Source: an uncultured Actinomycetes bacterium (lineage in GTDB: Bacteria > Actinomycetota > Acidimicrobiia > Acidimicrobiales > RAAP-2). Taken from it: a stretch of DNA of 64,000 nucleotides. Under the pieces are notes generated by a model. It ran no database searches. It saw only the letters and a list, made by a program, of their open reading frames with translations, and was not told the DNA's origin. Shown here one piece after another: positions 61,710-64,000 of the stretch. The stretch covers positions 124,001 through 188,000 of the forward strand of contig CAIKAC010000011.1 of NCBI GenBank assembly GCA_903825305.1, read 5' to 3'. Within the stretch, counting starts at the first letter, position 1. Every line of letters starts with the position of its first letter. The position numbers were made by a program, and so were the translations under genes.

Positions 61710-61787
61710 TGCAATTCCCCCGGTTCCTTCAAGTACTCAGCAATCAGAATCGTTCGGGTCCAAACATAAATGGATGAGCGTCCAGTG

Positions 61788-62318
61788 TCAATCGCCGTGA
61801 GCGTCAAGGTCACTGACGCGTTGCGTTACCTTGCGAAGCAAGGTGGCGAGTTGCTCTTGTTCGGCCTTAGTCAACGTCGAGGTGGCCAAGCGCTCATGAG
61901 CGTTGAACTCAGGGAACGTGGACTTGATGACCTTGGTTCCCTGGGCGGTGAGCTTGACGAGAACGAGGCGGCGGTCTTTTGGATGCGTTGTTCTCTTGAC
62001 CAGGTTTCGCTGCTCCAAGGTTTTGAGCACCCCCGTCAAGGTGCCCTTAGTGGAACCGGTTTCTTGAGCAATGTGGCGCGTCTCTTGTTCTCCCCAGATC
62101 CACAGCACCCACAACACCGTGAAGGCCGCCCAAGACAGGTCATGTTCGGCGAGCACTGTTGATTCCATGTGGCTTCTCACGGTCGTGGCAGCTCGATAGA
62201 TGTTCGACACGGCGGCCATGGCCGAAAAGTCGAAGGGCTGGCCCTCGAGTTGTTCTCGGATATCGGCTTCTGCTTGGGAGATTTCGGCAGGCTTCGAACT
62301 CGAGAGGCGACGACTCAT
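61788..62318 (-). CDS. MarR-family regulator (cluster B)
   Basis: A 176-residue regulator: ILWVLWIWGEQETRHIAQETGSTKGTLTGVLKTLEQRNLVKRTTHPKDRRLVLVKLTAQG holds recognition helix and wing. Divergent from the FAH-family gene, whose promoter contains a 20-base MarR-type palindrome. It probably represses that gene and perhaps itself. Different from the MarR at 46.4 kb. Confidence 0.92.
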   Translation of the reverse strand: MSRRLSSSKPAEISQAEADIREQLEGQPFDFSAMAAVSNIYRAATTVRSHMESTVLAEHDLSWAAFTVLWVLWIWGEQETRHIAQETGSTKGTLTGVLKTLEQRNLVKRTTHPKDRRLVLVKLTAQGTKVIKSTFPEFNAHERLATSTLTKAEQEQLATLLRKVTQRVSDLDAHGD

Positions 62319-62386
62319 TCGCCCATGCTAGGAGGTAGTGATGGAGATGAGCGAGGTAAGGGTTGCGCGAGGGCAATTCAGCCCCT

Positions 62387-62406
62387 ATCGTTCGTATCCT
62401 AACGAT
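62387..62406. promoter_or_regulatory. 20-bp MarR-type operator over the FAH-gene promoter
   Basis: ATCGTTCGTATCCTAACGAT is symmetric at 16 of 20 positions and contains the MarR-family TTnGnATnCnAA core. The TATCCT hexamer at 62395-62400, a likely -10 for the FAH-family gene, is inside it, so binding would block transcription. Confidence 0.6.
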
Positions 62407-62420
62407 CTATGGGGAGGATC

Positions 62421-63320
62421 ATGAGCGCCGAAACCCGCCGCATTCTGTTCGATGGTGTTGCCACCCACGTGGAGCGCCACGGAGATGAACTCGTGGCCGC
62501 TGATGGCCGCCGCATCCACGTCGACGAAGCCGTTCACTTGCCACCGGTCTTGCCGAGCAAGATTCTGTGCTGTCACCTCAATCACATCAGCCGGGTTCGT
62601 GAATTTGGCACCACCTTGCCACCAGCCCCGACGTATTTTCACAAGCCCATTTCCTCGCTCAATGCTCATGGTGCGGCCATCGTTCGGCCGTCGAACTGCA
62701 AGTGGCTGAACTTTGAAGGTGAAGTTGCCATCGTGATTGGCAAGACCGCCAAATCAATTGAGTACGAAGAGGCCGGCGACTACATCGCCGGCTACACCGT
62801 GGCCAACGATTACGGCTTGCACGATTTTCGCGACACGGACTCTGGTTCCATGCTGCGGGTCAAAGGTGCAGACACCTTGTGCCCCATTGGACCTGGTCTC
62901 GTGACCGATTGGGACTTTCGCGATAAAGCCATGCGCACCTATGTCAATGGGGAACTCAAGCAAGATGGCTCCACGGATGAGATGGCGTGGGACATGCACT
63001 ATCTCGTGGCTGACTTGGCTCGCCTGATCACCTTGGAGCCCGGCGACATCATCTTGTCGGGCACCCCGGCCATTTCTCGAGCTGTGCAGCCTGGCGACGT
63101 CGTGAGCGTCGAAGTAGAGGGACTCGGTACCTTGACCAATCACATCGTGGAAGGCCCAACGCCAGTATCCACGCGATTCGGTGCCCAGCCCACCGAAACC
63201 GACGAAGTGCTCTCGACGGCCATGGGTGGTGACTGGCCGGACCGCGGCAAGCGAATCCCCGGTTCGACGCCTCGCGACCAACTGCCTATGCCCGAAATTC
63301 GTCCTCGGTGGGAGAAGTAA
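62421..63320 (+). CDS. Fumarylacetoacetate hydrolase (FAH) family enzyme
   Basis: A 299-residue FAH-fold enzyme. Metal ligands are seen as Glu in LNFEGEVAIVIGK and Asp in VANDYGLHDFR; SGTPAISRAVQPGDVVSVEVEGLGTLTN is the conserved C-terminal part. Relatives are hydrolases, decarboxylases or isomerases of meta-cleavage and homoprotocatechuate pathways. ATG 62421 has GGGGAGG at 62411-62417. The start of the next aldehyde dehydrogenase directly follows its stop. HpcE/HpaG-type or acylpyruvate hydrolase activity is possible. Confidence 0.9.
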   Translation: MSAETRRILFDGVATHVERHGDELVAADGRRIHVDEAVHLPPVLPSKILCCHLNHISRVREFGTTLPPAPTYFHKPISSLNAHGAAIVRPSNCKWLNFEGEVAIVIGKTAKSIEYEEAGDYIAGYTVANDYGLHDFRDTDSGSMLRVKGADTLCPIGPGLVTDWDFRDKAMRTYVNGELKQDGSTDEMAWDMHYLVADLARLITLEPGDIILSGTPAISRAVQPGDVVSVEVEGLGTLTNHIVEGPTPVSTRFGAQPTETDEVLSTAMGGDWPDRGKRIPGSTPRDQLPMPEIRPRWEK

Positions 63321-64000
63321 ATGACTGAACACCCTCGCGTAGAAATTGCCGGATCTTCGGTCTCGGTTGATCACTTCATCAACGGCGTTCGAGTGGCGTC
63401 CGAAGCCACCTTCGAAGATCGCTCGCCGCTTGATTGGAACTGGCTGCTGGCTGATATTTCTCGAGGCGATGCCACCACCGCCGATCTCGCCGTCACGGCC
63501 GCAGTCGATGCATTCCCCGCTTGGGCTGCCTTGAGTTCGGTAGAGCGTGGGAAGTATTTGAAGCGTTTGGCTGATCTCATTGATGAGCACCAAGAAAAGA
63601 TCGCCCTCGTTGAGTGTGCCGATATGGCCATGTTGGAAGAGTCACTTCGTCTGCGTGTTATTGCTCGCGGGGCTCGCAACTTCCGGGCTTATGCGGAGTT
63701 GGCTGAAGTCTTCGAGGGTCGCCACTGGGAATCAAATGGCACGGACAATCGCATTCAGCGCATGCCTGCTGGGCCCACCGTGGTCATTACCCCTTGGAAT
63801 GCCCCCTTCATGCTCTCGACCTGGAAGACCGCTCCGGCACTTGCGGCTGGCAACACCGTGATCTTGAAGCCAGCTGAATGGTCACCCTTGAGTTGTTCCA
63901 TGCTCGCTGACTTGATTGCCGAGGCGGGCTTTCCTCCTGGCGTATTCAACATTGTCCAAGGCATCGGCGAAGAGATCGGTGCAGCCCTTGTCGCTGACCC
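63321..64000 (+). CDS. Aldehyde dehydrogenase, partial at window end
   Basis: The frame from ATG 63321 is open to the last base, giving the N-terminal 226 residues. TPWNAPFMLSTWKTAPALAAGNTVILKPAEW is the cofactor-binding segment, and LSSVERGKYLKRLADLIDEHQEKIALVE the helical start. The catalytic cysteine lies beyond the window. Its placement immediately after a FAH-family gene, sharing the MarR-controlled promoter, recalls hydroxymuconic-semialdehyde or carboxymethyl-hydroxymuconic-semialdehyde dehydrogenases (HpaE/DmpC type). This is inferred from context. Confidence 0.9.
   Translation, partial: MTEHPRVEIAGSSVSVDHFINGVRVASEATFEDRSPLDWNWLLADISRGDATTADLAVTAAVDAFPAWAALSSVERGKYLKRLADLIDEHQEKIALVECADMAMLEESLRLRVIARGARNFRAYAELAEVFEGRHWESNGTDNRIQRMPAGPTVVITPWNAPFMLSTWKTAPALAAGNTVILKPAEWSPLSCSMLADLIAEAGFPPGVFNIVQGIGEEIGAALVAD

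Overview
The window reads as chromosome of a Gram-positive actinobacterium, possibly an Acidimicrobiia-type lineage. This rests on a LytR-CpsA-Psr protein, sortase-type LPxTG and LAxTG surface proteins, a SUF iron-sulfur system, a PPOX/F420-type flavin-fold oxidoreductase, B12-dependent MetH and an acyl-CoA mutase, many GTG/TTG starts and several apparently leaderless promoters. Base composition is moderately GC-rich, with an AT-richer stretch at about 51.0-53.5 kb. No rRNA, complete tRNA, CRISPR array, integrase or transposase was recognised.

Layout. 0-5.1 kb: Fe-S assembly (end of a SufD-like gene, Rieske ferredoxin and a divergent SufC on +; canonical sufC-sufS-sufU on -) around an LCP cell-wall gene. 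5.1-13.6 kb: housekeeping and lipoate metabolism (MBL hydrolase, acyl-CoA dehydrogenase, a hydrolase lacking its nucleophile, ThiE, Rrf2 regulator, RNase HI, Lpd, an E2-like protein with a degraded catalytic motif, a LipB-LipA fusion). 13.6-17.7 kb: two convergent secreted proteins, one sortase-anchored. 17.8-32.8 kb: metH divergent from a cobalamin adenosyltransferase, pepA, nitroreductase, a rhodanese-MoeB fusion in reversed order, thiolase, acyl-CoA ligase, acyl-CoA mutase large subunit, alcohol dehydrogenase.

32.9-38.7 kb: catabolic cluster A (glutamine-synthetase-like ligase, class I amidotransferase, CoA transferase, ferredoxin reductase, 3Fe-4S ferredoxin, cytochrome P450). 53.5-64 kb: catabolic cluster B (two aldehyde dehydrogenases, one close to PuuC, GntR regulator, acyl-CoA dehydrogenase, second P450, PuuD-like hydrolase, second glutamine-synthetase-like ligase, MarR regulator, FAH-family hydrolase, third aldehyde dehydrogenase). 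Each cluster pairs a GS-like enzyme with an amidotransferase and a P450, suggesting Puu-like gamma-glutamylation routes for amines in which a P450 may do the oxidation.

38.9-53.5 kb: an accessory block between the clusters. It carries a 1615-residue SF1 helicase with a C-terminal nuclease domain, followed by a small HsdR-C-terminus-like protein, a GIY-YIG protein and a small orphan. Further on are a nuclease plus DUF2075-type ATPase, a glycine-rich LAxTG protein and small unknown genes. The block contains truncated, diverged copies of the flanking catabolic genes: a 251-bp direct repeat of the P450 and MarR 3' ends, and a 3' fragment of an aldehyde dehydrogenase fused to it at a six-base microhomology. 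The helicase-nuclease gene group is the best candidate for an undescribed (probably defence-related) system.
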